Source: Nitrospinota bacterium
GTDB lineage: Bacteria; Tectomicrobia; Entotheonellia; J063
Direction: 5' to 3'
Assembly: GCA_003696125.1 (NCBI GenBank)
Contig: RFHZ01000087.1
Coordinates: 1 to 5,174, forward strand
Length of the DNA stretch: 5,174 nucleotides
The notes under the pieces were generated by a model. It had not been told where the DNA came from. It saw nothing but the letters and a program-made list of their open reading frames with translations, and did no database searches. Position numbers and translations under genes: made by a program. Within the stretch, counting starts at the first letter, position 1; every line of letters starts with the position of its first letter. This document shows positions 1 through 4,863 of the stretch, in pieces.

Positions 1-168
1 CTCCCCTGCGATCAGCTCCACCCGGTCATCCTCGTGAAGTATCCCTGCCTGGGCCATCCGGTGGTACTCTTCCACCGTAAATAGCCGTCGGGAGAGTAAC
101 ACACCCATCTCCTGTCTCCCCTTCGCCTCCCTCTGTACCGTTATCTTCTCCTCCACGATCTCCGCCAT
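1..168 (-). CDS. Uma2 family endonuclease, N-terminal part (runs off window)
   Basis: The first 56 residues of a protein that continues past the left edge. After a polar stretch (residues 1-26), residues 27-56 read RRLFTVEEYHRMAQAGIL and then HEDDRVELIAGE. This is the characteristic start of the Uma2/DUF820 family (PD-(D/E)XK nuclease fold): an F-T-V/T-x-x-E-Y-x-x-M segment, then D-D-R-V-E-L-I-x-G-E, whose last Glu belongs to the conserved core. The family is common in multiple copies in Cyanobacteria and Chloroflexota, and its cellular role is poorly defined. The ATG at 168 is chosen because the family signal begins shortly after it and a G-rich stretch (GGGG) lies just upstream. The frame stays open further upstream but shows no family-like residues. 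The gene lies 49 bp after the DUF3368 gene on the same strand, so co-transcription is likely. The catalytic C-terminal half is not visible, so activity cannot be judged. Confidence 0.82.
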   Translation of the reverse strand, partial: MAEIVEEKITVQREAKGRQEMGVLLSRRLFTVEEYHRMAQAGILHEDDRVELIAGE

Positions 169-217
169 CGTCCCCAGCCTGGAAGCGATGACCAGCAAGC
201 AAACGCTTTGGCATGCG

Positions 218-706
218 TTAGATTTCCCCTTCATCCTGGAGCACGCGCAGGTAGAGGGCCTCACTTATCCGGAAGCCGGCGATGTCACGTAAGGCGTCCA
301 GATAGGGCCTGACGGCACGGATGAGCCCCCTGTGTTTGGCTGTGAGGAGCACACCGATCAACCCGATGTAACGCAGACCCAGATGGCGGGCCACCTCCCG
401 CCCAATGCGCTCGTCCATCAAGAGCAGTTCTGCCTGCAGTTCCAGGGCCAGGGTGATGGCTTCCGCCTCGCCGGCATCCAGCTCTTGTTGCAGAACCTGC
501 ACCAACGGCCTGTTGTTTACCTGGTGCCGCTTGACCCAGACAGCAGCCTGGATCTCTCCAGATCCCGGTTGCCCGGCCCCATGAACGACGACCTCCTGCC
601 AGACTGCCTCGGGAACGTGCAGTTCTCCGTAAAGCCGGTGAAGCAGGTCGAGTTGACCGATCCGGGCCAAGTTAATCAGGGGAGAGGCGTTGCTCACGAC
701 GGTCAT
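218..706 (-). CDS. DUF3368 family PIN-like toxin
   Basis: A 162-residue protein of the DUF3368 family, a PIN-like nuclease group usually encoded beside a UPF0175 antitoxin. The N-terminus (residues 3-15) reads VVSNASPLINLAR, the family hallmark. Asn6 sits where classical PIN proteins carry the first Asp, and Asn is frequent at this site in the family. A central acidic motif (ELDAGEAEA, residues 75-83, with D77 and E80) is followed by LLLMDER (94-100, D98) and a G-x-IGVLLTAKHRG segment (114-127). All match the family order, and the length is normal. The ATG at 706 follows the TAG of the upstream UPF0175 gene with no gap. The nearest good purine tract (AAGGAG) is about 15 nt upstream, so translational coupling to the antitoxin is likely. 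The expected role is a ribonuclease-type toxin neutralised by its neighbour. This is inferred from family and context, not shown here. Confidence 0.87.
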   Translation of the reverse strand: MTVVSNASPLINLARIGQLDLLHRLYGELHVPEAVWQEVVVHGAGQPGSGEIQAAVWVKRHQVNNRPLVQVLQQELDAGEAEAITLALELQAELLLMDERIGREVARHLGLRYIGLIGVLLTAKHRGLIRAVRPYLDALRDIAGFRISEALYLRVLQDEGEI

Positions 707-964
707 CTACAGTTTACCGAGCTCCTTCAGAGTCGCCCGGTCCTCTTCATAGTCCTCCACGTCGTAGTGGACCGAAACCCCCCGGCTTCCCAAGAACTGC
801 TGAAAGCTCCACGGATCCATCTCCGCTAACTCCCGCGCCTTACCGAAGGAAAGCTTGCCGAGCTGGAAAAGATGGAGGGCCAGCTCCCGTTTAAGCTCGC
901 CAGGGGTCATCCTGGCCGCGTGAAGCACTTCTTGGGGAATCTCCAGAGAAACCTTAGAGGACAT
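707..964 (-). CDS. UPF0175 family antitoxin
   Basis: An 85-residue protein of the UPF0175 family, the usual antitoxin partner of DUF3368 toxins. After a beta-strand-like start (SSKVSLEIP), it shows the family core ELALHLFQLGKLSFGKARE (residues 28-46), the L-x-x-G-K-L-S-x-G-K-A-x-E-L-A signature of a small helical DNA-binding region. An acidic, Tyr-containing tail (YDVEDYEEDRATL) probably binds the toxin. The start at 964 is preferred over the ATG at 970 because AGGAGG at 972-977 is 7 nt from 964 but only 1 nt from 970. The gene stops immediately before the DUF3368 ATG. Its frame is also open far upstream into a DUF433 domain (see next entry), so a longer fused product is possible. By family analogy it would repress its own operon, but no operator could be identified. 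Confidence 0.85.
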   Translation of the reverse strand: MSSKVSLEIPQEVLHAARMTPGELKRELALHLFQLGKLSFGKARELAEMDPWSFQQFLGSRGVSVHYDVEDYEEDRATLKELGKL

Positions 965-1384
965 ATCCATCCCTCCTGAGCGCGACCTCGCGCGCCTGCC
1001 TGTAAATCTCCACCCGTATCTCGGAGTTCTGCTCCGCTGTGTACTTCCGCTGTCTCTCTTTTTCCCTTCCCGCAAGACCAGTGTACCAGGTGGGCAGGGA
1101 GAGATCAACACCGGCTGTCCCTGCTCCCCACCACCGGCAGGAGAAGCCGGAGCCGGGAGAGGCTGGGGAGACACCAGTTCGTCGTGATGGTCCCGGTAGC
1201 AGGCCAGCGCGGCATGGATTTGCCCCAATGTCAGGTAGGGGTGCTGGAGGTACAACTCCTCCGGACTCCAGCCGTAGGCCAGCTTCTCCACGACCAGCTC
1301 GATGACCTTGAGCGTCGTCCCCTCGATCACCAGGTTGCCTTGTTCATCCCGCACGATATGTGGGTACTCGGTACTCACTGCCAT
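707..1384 (-). CDS. DUF433 domain ORF, read in frame through a repeat into UPF0175
   Basis: A 225-codon open frame. Residues 7-70 are a clear DUF433 domain: YPHIVRDEQGNLVIEGTTLK, then the SPEELYLQHPYLTLGQIHAA helix pair and a YRDHHDEL ending. DUF433 proteins are small winged-helix-like antitoxins, commonly paired with DUF5615 PIN-like toxins and about 70-110 residues long. Residues 75-112 are encoded by the dispersed repeat (copy A) and are low-complexity, rich in Pro, Ser and Gly. Residues 113-140 are Arg/Ser-rich and look non-native. Residues 141-225 are the whole UPF0175 protein. Start 1384 fits family N-termini and has GGGAGAGAG upstream; ATG 1417 is an alternative. Because UPF0175 has its own strong ribosome binding site, I read this as two genes whose separating stop was lost through repeat insertion, not a designed fusion. 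No DUF5615 partner is visible. Confidence 0.68.
   Translation of the reverse strand: MAVSTEYPHIVRDEQGNLVIEGTTLKVIELVVEKLAYGWSPEELYLQHPYLTLGQIHAALACYRDHHDELVSPQPLPAPASPAGGGEQGQPVLISPCPPGTLVLREGKKRDSGSTQRSRTPRYGWRFTGRRARSRSGGMDMSSKVSLEIPQEVLHAARMTPGELKRELALHLFQLGKLSFGKARELAEMDPWSFQQFLGSRGVSVHYDVEDYEEDRATLKELGKL
972..977 (-). promoter_or_regulatory. Ribosome binding site of the UPF0175 gene
   Basis: A perfect AGGAGG on the minus strand lies 7 nt before the ATG at 964 and only 1 nt before the upstream in-frame ATG at 970. It therefore selects 964 as the start. It also shows that UPF0175 can be translated independently of the DUF433 frame that runs through it. Confidence 0.72.
1051..1171. repeat. 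Dispersed composite repeat, copy A
   Basis: Positions 1051-1110 match 2021-2080 of copy B at 58 of 60 bases. Positions 1119-1162 match 2191-2234 of copy B at 43 of 44. Only 8 nt join the two blocks here, against 110 nt in copy B, so A lacks B's palindromic middle. The right block contains CCGGC-AGGAGAA-GCCGG, a perfect 5-bp stem with a 7-nt loop. In copy B one base of this stem is changed (CCGAC). The copy lies inside the DUF433 reading frame and encodes roughly residues 75-112 there. All three copies in the window have the same orientation. Confidence 0.85.
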
Positions 1385-1417
1385 GCGTGCTCTCTCCCAT
1401 CCCCCAATAAGTATCAC

Positions 1418-1657
1418 CCGGGATCAACGCCTGCCGGGCCTGTCTCTGTTCTCCCCTCATGGCTGTCATTCCGCAGCCATTCTCCCAGCTCGGTAGCCCT
1501 GGCGCAAGCCAGCATGTCCTGTAGCCCACGTATCCTCTTTCCTCTGTCGCCTCTCTCCTTAGTGTTCCTCTCCCGCTTTGCTACTCACCCTGTAGACAAG
1601 ACAGAAGGAGGTCCACTAACTATTAACCCCTCTGCACTAAAAATTTGCCAATCTTCT
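1418..1657. other. Intergenic gap with small stem-loops, no gene seen
   Basis: This gap lies downstream of the orphan antitoxin and upstream of the DUF433 frame, where a toxin partner of the antitoxin would be expected. No frame shows a PIN, RelE-like or other recognisable toxin signature. Two perfect hairpins are present: ATGGCTG/CAGCCAT (1459-1465 and 1474-1480, 8-nt loop) and CTGGC-GCAA-GCCAG (1499-1512). Neither has a T-tract on the transcribed strand, so terminator function is not supported. No convincing promoter for the DUF433 operon was found. Confidence 0.4.
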
Positions 1658-1867
1658 CTATCGATAGATTGCCTCTTTCCAGCCTGGGGGGATGTACCCC
1701 TCGAGAAGGGGTAAAGGTTTCAGGGGGGGCTTTGGTTGAATAACCACTTCTGTCCCATTGGGTAATCGCACGGTCAAAGCCTGCTGGCTCGTTAGTACCG
1801 TCTGGAGAATTTCCTCGAAAGATTTGTGTTTTAGTTCTTCTAATGTGTATGTTTGTGATGTGTCCAT
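1658..1867 (-). CDS. Small antitoxin-like protein without an adjacent toxin
   Basis: A 69-residue protein. Residues 9-25 (LEELKHKSFEEILQTVL) form a short helical segment. Next comes a strand-like stretch, ALTVRLPNGTEVVIQPK (30-46), and the C-terminus is PLLEGYIPPGWKEAIYR. The pattern of an N-terminal domain that handles 'expose to allele' sequences such as T-V-R-L-P-x-G-x-E-V-V-I, ending in P-x-G-W-K-x-A-I-Y, is what one sees in VapB-like and Phd-like antitoxins of Chloroflexota and Cyanobacteria, where a VapC gene normally follows directly. The ATG at 1867 has AGGAGG at 1873-1878, 5 nt away; an upstream in-frame ATG at 1897 has no such site. Its composition is less G/C-rich than the flanking sequence. 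No toxin follows within 240 bp, so it is either an orphan or the survivor of a broken pair. Family assignment is by pattern recognition only. Confidence 0.66.
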   Translation of the reverse strand: MDTSQTYTLEELKHKSFEEILQTVLTSQQALTVRLPNGTEVVIQPKPPLKPLPLLEGYIPPGWKEAIYR

Positions 1868-2020
1868 CCCTTCCTCCTTCTCCTCTCGCCTGGCCATCCA
1901 GCCTGGACCGTCCCCTCAGCCACGACTCCTCGCTCCATTTTTTCCCCCATCCTCTACACCCAGGCGCCCTTTAGTCTCCCATGATTCCGGGAAGGACGCA
2001 GGGACCCGTACCGCTCCCTG
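1868..2020. other. Intergenic stretch upstream of the orphan antitoxin
   Basis: C/T-rich on the plus strand. Apart from the antitoxin ribosome binding site at its left edge, I see no gene, no clear promoter and no strong hairpin. The stretch from here to the HepT fragment at 2350 is otherwise occupied by repeat copy B, so about 480 bp carry no supported gene. Confidence 0.4.
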
Positions 2021-2252
2021 TGTCTCTCTCTTTCCCTTCCTGCAAGACCAGTGTACCAGGTGGGCAGGGAGAGATCAACAGCCGGGAAACGCCCCCAGGG
2101 CAAGGAGGTGTTTCAAGAGGTAGGGGCACAGCGCTGCTGTGCCCACAGGAATCCTCACCCCCTACCGCTAACCCTGCAAGCGCTGGTTGCCCCTGCTCCC
2201 CACCACCGACAGGAGAAGCCGGAGCCGGGAGAGGTCAGGGGAGATGGCCAGG
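2021..2252. repeat. Dispersed composite repeat, copy B (longest copy)
   Basis: The left block (2021-2080) matches copy A at 58 of 60 bases. The right block (2191-2234) matches copy A at 43 of 44. The far right part (2212-2252) is identical to copy C at 5088-5128 over 41 bases. Between the blocks lie 110 nt not found in A or C, carrying nested palindromes: a 9-bp perfect hairpin GGGCACAGC-GCT-GCTGTGCCC (2124-2144) and an outer pair GGTAGGGG (2119-2126) with CCCCTACC (2159-2166). The two stems share GGG and so compete. The middle is best read as a separate REP-like palindromic unit nested in the repeat. Open frames across this region are low-complexity and are not taken as genes. Confidence 0.83.
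2124..2144. repeat. Perfect 9-bp palindrome in copy B
   Basis: GGGCACAGC, the loop GCT, then GCTGTGCCC. It lies inside the 110-nt segment unique to copy B. It resembles the short GTAGGGGCAC-type palindromic repeats found between genes in several GC-rich bacteria; that resemblance is from memory and untested. Confidence 0.6.
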
Positions 2253-2349
2253 TGGGCAGGCCTGCAGGCACGCGTCTCACCTGGGAAGGATACCGCGTCG
2301 TGGATGAAGAGGAGAGTGGTTTAAGAAGGAGATCATCAACATCAAATGC

Positions 2350-2438
2350 CCCATTTTCAGCAAGAATCTGAAACGTATCGGCATAGTCTTCCGGTGCCCT
2401 GAACCCATTCCGAGATATTATGTGGTTACACATATCAA
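2350..2438 (-). pseudogene. HepT-like (DUF86) toxin fragment
   Basis: About 30 codons read VDMCNHIISRNGFRAPEDYA, then DTFQILAENG. This is the central part of HepT/DUF86 proteins (HEPN-fold RNases of MntA/HepT toxin-antitoxin modules), where the sequence resembles D-x-x-N-H-I-I followed by G-x-R-x-P-x-D-Y-A-D-x-F-x-x-L-A-E-N-G. The catalytic R-x(4-6)-H motif, which normally follows after about 20 residues, is absent: after residue 31 the frame becomes a low-complexity run into repeat copy B. The N-terminal half is also missing. The frame enters the 280-bp mobile element exactly at its end (2439), and no HepT sequence is visible beyond that element. No MntA-type nucleotidyltransferase is present. 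Non-functional. The family call rests on a short but distinctive stretch. Confidence 0.62.
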
Positions 2439-2718
2439 CAGGACTTACGCATTTTTGTGAAAACCCTTTAGTGAAGGAGGTTTCAAGGGGGTATATCCTG
2501 AAAATGCTGGTCCCTATTGGCTTAGAGGTGACTTTTCTGCGTCAGAATTGACCTTGCATATGCTGAAATGGTCACCAAAGAAGACAAAAATAGCCCTTTT
2601 CGCGGGCATTGGGGTGCTATGGGTGGCACTGCAAGCCTCTAAAGACCAGGATTTTAAGATTTTGAGTGACTGAAAACCACACCATTACAGCACTTTTGAA
2701 AAAAATGTGTAACCCCTG
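2439..2718. mobile_element. MITE-like non-autonomous element (280 bp) with IS-type ends
   Basis: The left end reads CAGGACTTACGCATTTTT. The right end, reverse-complemented, reads CAGGGGTTACACATTTTT. Over the first 22 bases 17 match. The same terminal sequence bounds the IS at 3557-4863, so this looks like a short derivative mobilised by that IS family. No transposase is encoded. The interior is clearly more A/T-rich than the flanks. No target-site duplication is visible: the flanks are ATATCAA on the left and AGAATAT on the right. On the left it abuts the HepT fragment and on the right it lies 38 bp from the vapC stop, suggesting that a deletion accompanied or followed insertion. Confidence 0.8.
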
Positions 2719-2756
2719 AGAATATTTTAGCCGATTATAAGCCAGAGATGACGTTG

Positions 2757-3179
2757 TCACGGTACCTTCTGAAACCCCATCCCGACCTGGAGGAAGTGGT
2801 CATCTTCGGTGAGAATCTCCGTAATCCTATACTCCATCATAATCACCATAGAGGTCAGATCGGTGAAAGAAATCCGCGGCTTGTCCTGAAACCTGCTGCG
2901 TAACTCCTTGGCCTTTTCAAACCGCTCTGGGGTAATCTGCTCCAGATGAAGATATCCATCAGCAACAGCTTGCTGTATGTACTCCAGGGACTCCTGAGCA
3001 ACAGAGAAGGGAAGACGACGAAAGAGCAGCGTCACCGTTTCATCTAAGACATAGTCGCTGGTATATGCTGTCCCTGTGCGTTGACGAAACCCTTGATAGA
3101 CGTTTCGGGCCTCTGAATGGCGTGACTCCTTCTTGTCTCGAAGAGTCAGCCAACCCCAAGTATCGATAAAGAGTTTCAC
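2757..3179 (-). CDS. vapC: VapC-type PIN-domain toxin
   Basis: A 140-residue PIN-domain ribonuclease of normal VapC length. The four acidic positions are in place: D6 in KLFIDTWGW, E47 in YVLDETVTLL, D107 in ISFTDLTSM, and D126 (with D127) in ILTEDDHF. Trp follows the usual D-T pair where Ser is more common; this should not affect metal binding. VapC proteins cleave RNA (tRNA, rRNA or mRNA) in the cytoplasm with Mg2+ when freed from VapB. The start is GTG at 3179, with GGAGAG 5 nt upstream overlapping the end of the antitoxin gene. The 2-nt gap to the antitoxin stop points to translational coupling. The coding frame is complete and undamaged, so the pair is probably functional. The RNA target cannot be predicted. 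Confidence 0.88.
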   Translation of the reverse strand: MKLFIDTWGWLTLRDKKESRHSEARNVYQGFRQRTGTAYTSDYVLDETVTLLFRRLPFSVAQESLEYIQQAVADGYLHLEQITPERFEKAKELRSRFQDKPRISFTDLTSMVIMMEYRITEILTEDDHFLQVGMGFQKVP

Positions 3180-3181
3180 CT

Positions 3182-3421
3182 CTACTCTCCATAAAGCTCA
3201 CGATCAATGTCTTTCGCCAGTGTGCCGAGAGATACGCCACCGATAAACGAAAGGATGGGGTCCTTTGCAGGGTCCAGATCCATCTCGGGCTCTTTCTTCC
3301 GTGCCATCTGCTCTCTACTGAGCAGATATCTTACAAAGTTCAACACCTCCTGGAGCCTATCCTCTGGGAGTTTATCGATTTCCTGGGCCAATCGTTCTTT
3401 TAAAGGAGTGCCGGCGCTCAC
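3182..3421 (-). CDS. vapB: VapB-type antitoxin (DUF2281-like)
   Basis: A 79-residue protein directly upstream of the PIN toxin. Residues 8-35 form a helix pair ending in DRLQEVLNFVRYLLSRE, as in DUF2281-like antitoxins (L-P-E-x-x-x-x-E-V-L-x-F-V-x-x-L). The C-terminus, DPILSFIGGVSLGTLAKDID then RELYGE, is the typical toxin-binding tail of this group, ending in the D-x-x-L-Y-G motif. The start is GTG at 3421, with a perfect AGGAGG at 3430-3435, 8 nt away. No typical AbrB-type DNA-binding strand motif is obvious. It would bind and silence VapC and probably repress the shared promoter upstream; the repression is inferred from family behaviour. Confidence 0.8.
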   Translation of the reverse strand: MSAGTPLKERLAQEIDKLPEDRLQEVLNFVRYLLSREQMARKKEPEMDLDPAKDPILSFIGGVSLGTLAKDIDRELYGE

Positions 3422-3459
3422 AGACCTGTCCTCCTGTATCCCTTTCTCGGTGGATAATT

Positions 3460-3487
3460 ACCATAGTGAAGGATCACTGGATTGCAA
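3460..3487 (-). promoter_or_regulatory. Candidate promoter of the vapBC operon
   Basis: On the minus strand, TTGCAA (3482-3487) and TATGGT (3460-3465) are separated by 16 nt; each matches the sigma-70 consensus at 4 of 6 positions. The spacer contains an imperfect inverted repeat (CCATAGTGA...TCACTGG on the plus strand, 3461-3480) that could be an operator for autoregulation. It lies about 40 nt upstream of the GTG start in an A/T-richer stretch. Seen by eye only. Confidence 0.33.
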
Positions 3488-3556
3488 GATGCATTGTTTC
3501 TCACCTATTTTTTCATTCATTGTAATATAGGCGCTATTTTACTTCAACTCAGAACT

Positions 3557-4714
3557 CAGGAGTTACGCATTTTTGATTCACTGAAGCAACCATGCGGGTT
3601 TTGGCATGACACCGTGCCCAAAGCCTTGTCCCGACGAGGATGTCCGAGACCAATGGTGCGCAGTGCATCTGCTTCCAGGCTATGCCCTTGAGACGACCCG
3701 CGCGGAACGGGGCAGAGCGCATCGCGGGCTGCTCGACAGCGACCACGTATCCCCCCTCCCCCCAAGGGAGTCGAGTACCATCCAGGGACACCCACTGCAG
3801 CCCTTGCCGCCAGGTTTTGACCCGTTCCAGGATGGCTCCCTCCTCCCGCCGGGCGATGTGGAAGCGATCGCGGTACCGGTGCCCTCGACTCCCAAAGGCC
3901 TCCGCAGGACAGCACAACTCCAGCAGGGGATATGCCACCGCGCCCAACACCAGATGGCCCACCACCGGCTGCGGACCGCGCGCGGGAGACTGCCCCCATC
4001 CCACGAGCGGCTTCCTGGTCCGAAAAAAGACCTCCACGGTCCACCGCTGCGCGTGAAACGCCAAAAACGCCAGAGGGCTGAGCGTGGGATCGTTGCTGAT
4101 CAGGTACAGCCGGTCGCGGGGCTTTTGATGCCGGCTGGTCTTGATCAGCGCCAGCGTGAGGGGATCCACGCCCGGCCAAGAGACTATGAAGGATGTGATG
4201 TCCCCGATCGAGGCCCCATAAGAGTGCCATGCAGACTTCCCACAGGGCCAGGCCCCCTCCCAGGCCCTCCAGGCCTGGCCTTGGGAGGTGACGGTATCCG
4301 TGGCAGAAAACCGGGTGCGGTGGCAAAGCGTTTCGGCAGCAGGGTATCCTCCAGCATCACCAGCCCTGGCACGCCCGTAATGGCCACGATGGTGTGCACC
4401 ACCCCGATAGCCAGGGAGGGAACGGGACTCGTCCACAGGGTGAAATGGCCTGCCCAGCGCACCACGCCGGTCATCCGATCCTGGGAGCGTGTCGGCATCA
4501 CCGTGCGGACAATGCGGCAGGCCGAGCGTTGCCGGTCTCGCAGGAGCAAGCCGGCCACAGACACCGCCATCAGACCCAGGATGGTGATCGAAAATCTCCT
4601 GCGGGGATCGACCACCGGTTGGAGCCACGTGAATGCTGCAAAGAGCAGAGGAAACAGCGCACGGCCACAGACGATTTTCTGTGGACTTTCCCGCGGGAAC
4701 TCCGTTATGTTCAT
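3557..4714 (-). pseudogene. DDE transposase, frameshifted and probably internally deleted
   Basis: The start at 4714 (MNITEFPRE) has AGGAGG at 4721-4726, 6 nt away. In this first frame the protein looks real to about 4325: LFPLLFAAFTWLQPVVDPRR, a hydrophobic helix, RMTGVVRWAGHF, then GLVMLEDTLLPKR, whose Asp (residue 123) is the likely first catalytic acid. The frame then turns into Pro/Gly-rich nonsense and stops at 4184. From about 4166 the adjacent (-1) frame carries the C-terminal signature: RDRLYLISNDPTLSPLAF, then QRWTVEVFFRTRKPLVGWGQ, with the conserved Glu at 4032-4034. Only some 50-70 codons separate the first Asp from this segment, and no clear second Asp lies between, so an internal deletion plus frameshift is likely. 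The C-terminal frame has no stop inside the element; it ends at 3549, beyond the inverted repeat. No slippery heptamer is evident, which argues against programmed frameshifting. Confidence 0.66.
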
Positions 4715-4791
4715 CATGATCCTCCTTTCCGAGAGGGGGGCAACCTTCTGACGATACCTCTGATGAAGAGAGCCCAAAAAGTCCCTCAGGA

Positions 4792-4808
4792 CAAGGAGGA
4801 TCTCCTTG
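4792..4808. repeat. Perfect hairpin between IS end and transposase start
   Basis: CAAGGAG, loop GAT, then CTCCTTG: a perfect 7-bp stem with a 3-nt loop, lying between the 5' terminal repeat and the transposase ATG. In a minus-strand transcript entering from outside it would fold about 75 nt before the start codon. Some insertion sequences use leader hairpins to limit translation from read-through transcripts, but here that is only a possibility. Confidence 0.35.
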
Positions 4809-4863
4809 TTGCAGTGCGAACTCCTTTTGTCTCAACACATTCGCTCAAAATGCGTAACCCCTG

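Larger units (their letters stand above)
3557..4863 (-). mobile_element. Insertion sequence, about 1.3 kb, with decayed transposase
   Basis: The element is bounded by CAGGAGTTACGCATTTTTGA (from 3557) and, reverse-complemented from 4863, CAGGGGTTACGCATTTTGA. The first 17 bases match at 16 positions, after which the ends differ by a 1-base indel. The transposase reads on the minus strand, so 4863 is the 5' end of the element. The flanks (CAGAACT on the left, TTACGTG on the right) show no target-site duplication. The 280-bp element at 2439-2718 has the same ends. The family appears to be a DDE-type IS close to the IS4 or IS701 groups, but I cannot fix it from sequence alone. The interior is as G/C-rich as its surroundings. 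Confidence 0.8.

Noticed and set aside
26-214. Minus-strand frame of 62 codons overlapping the Uma2 start
   Set aside because: It is Gly/Asp-rich shadow sequence; the Uma2 frame over the same bases has a clear family signature.
332-829. Plus-strand open frame of 165 codons
   Set aside because: It is antisense to the DUF3368 and UPF0175 genes, both of which have clear family signatures, and the translated protein shows no recognisable motif.
1184-1714. Plus-strand open frame of 176 codons
   Set aside because: It lies antisense to the DUF433 domain and then runs through C/T-rich intergenic DNA; the sequence is low-complexity and has no ribosome binding site.
1051-2252. CRISPR array
   Set aside because: The repeat units are over 100 bp, far apart and of unequal length, with no regular spacers.
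2080-2371. Plus-strand frames across repeat copy B as small genes
   Set aside because: They are Pro/Gly/Arg-rich, follow the repeat rather than a gene, and the equivalent frames are not kept in copies A and C.
3606-4751. Long plus-strand open frame (381 codons) opposite the transposase
   Set aside because: It is Arg/Pro/Gly-rich, as expected of the complement of a G/C-rich gene. The minus strand carries recognisable transposase motifs and a perfect ribosome binding site.
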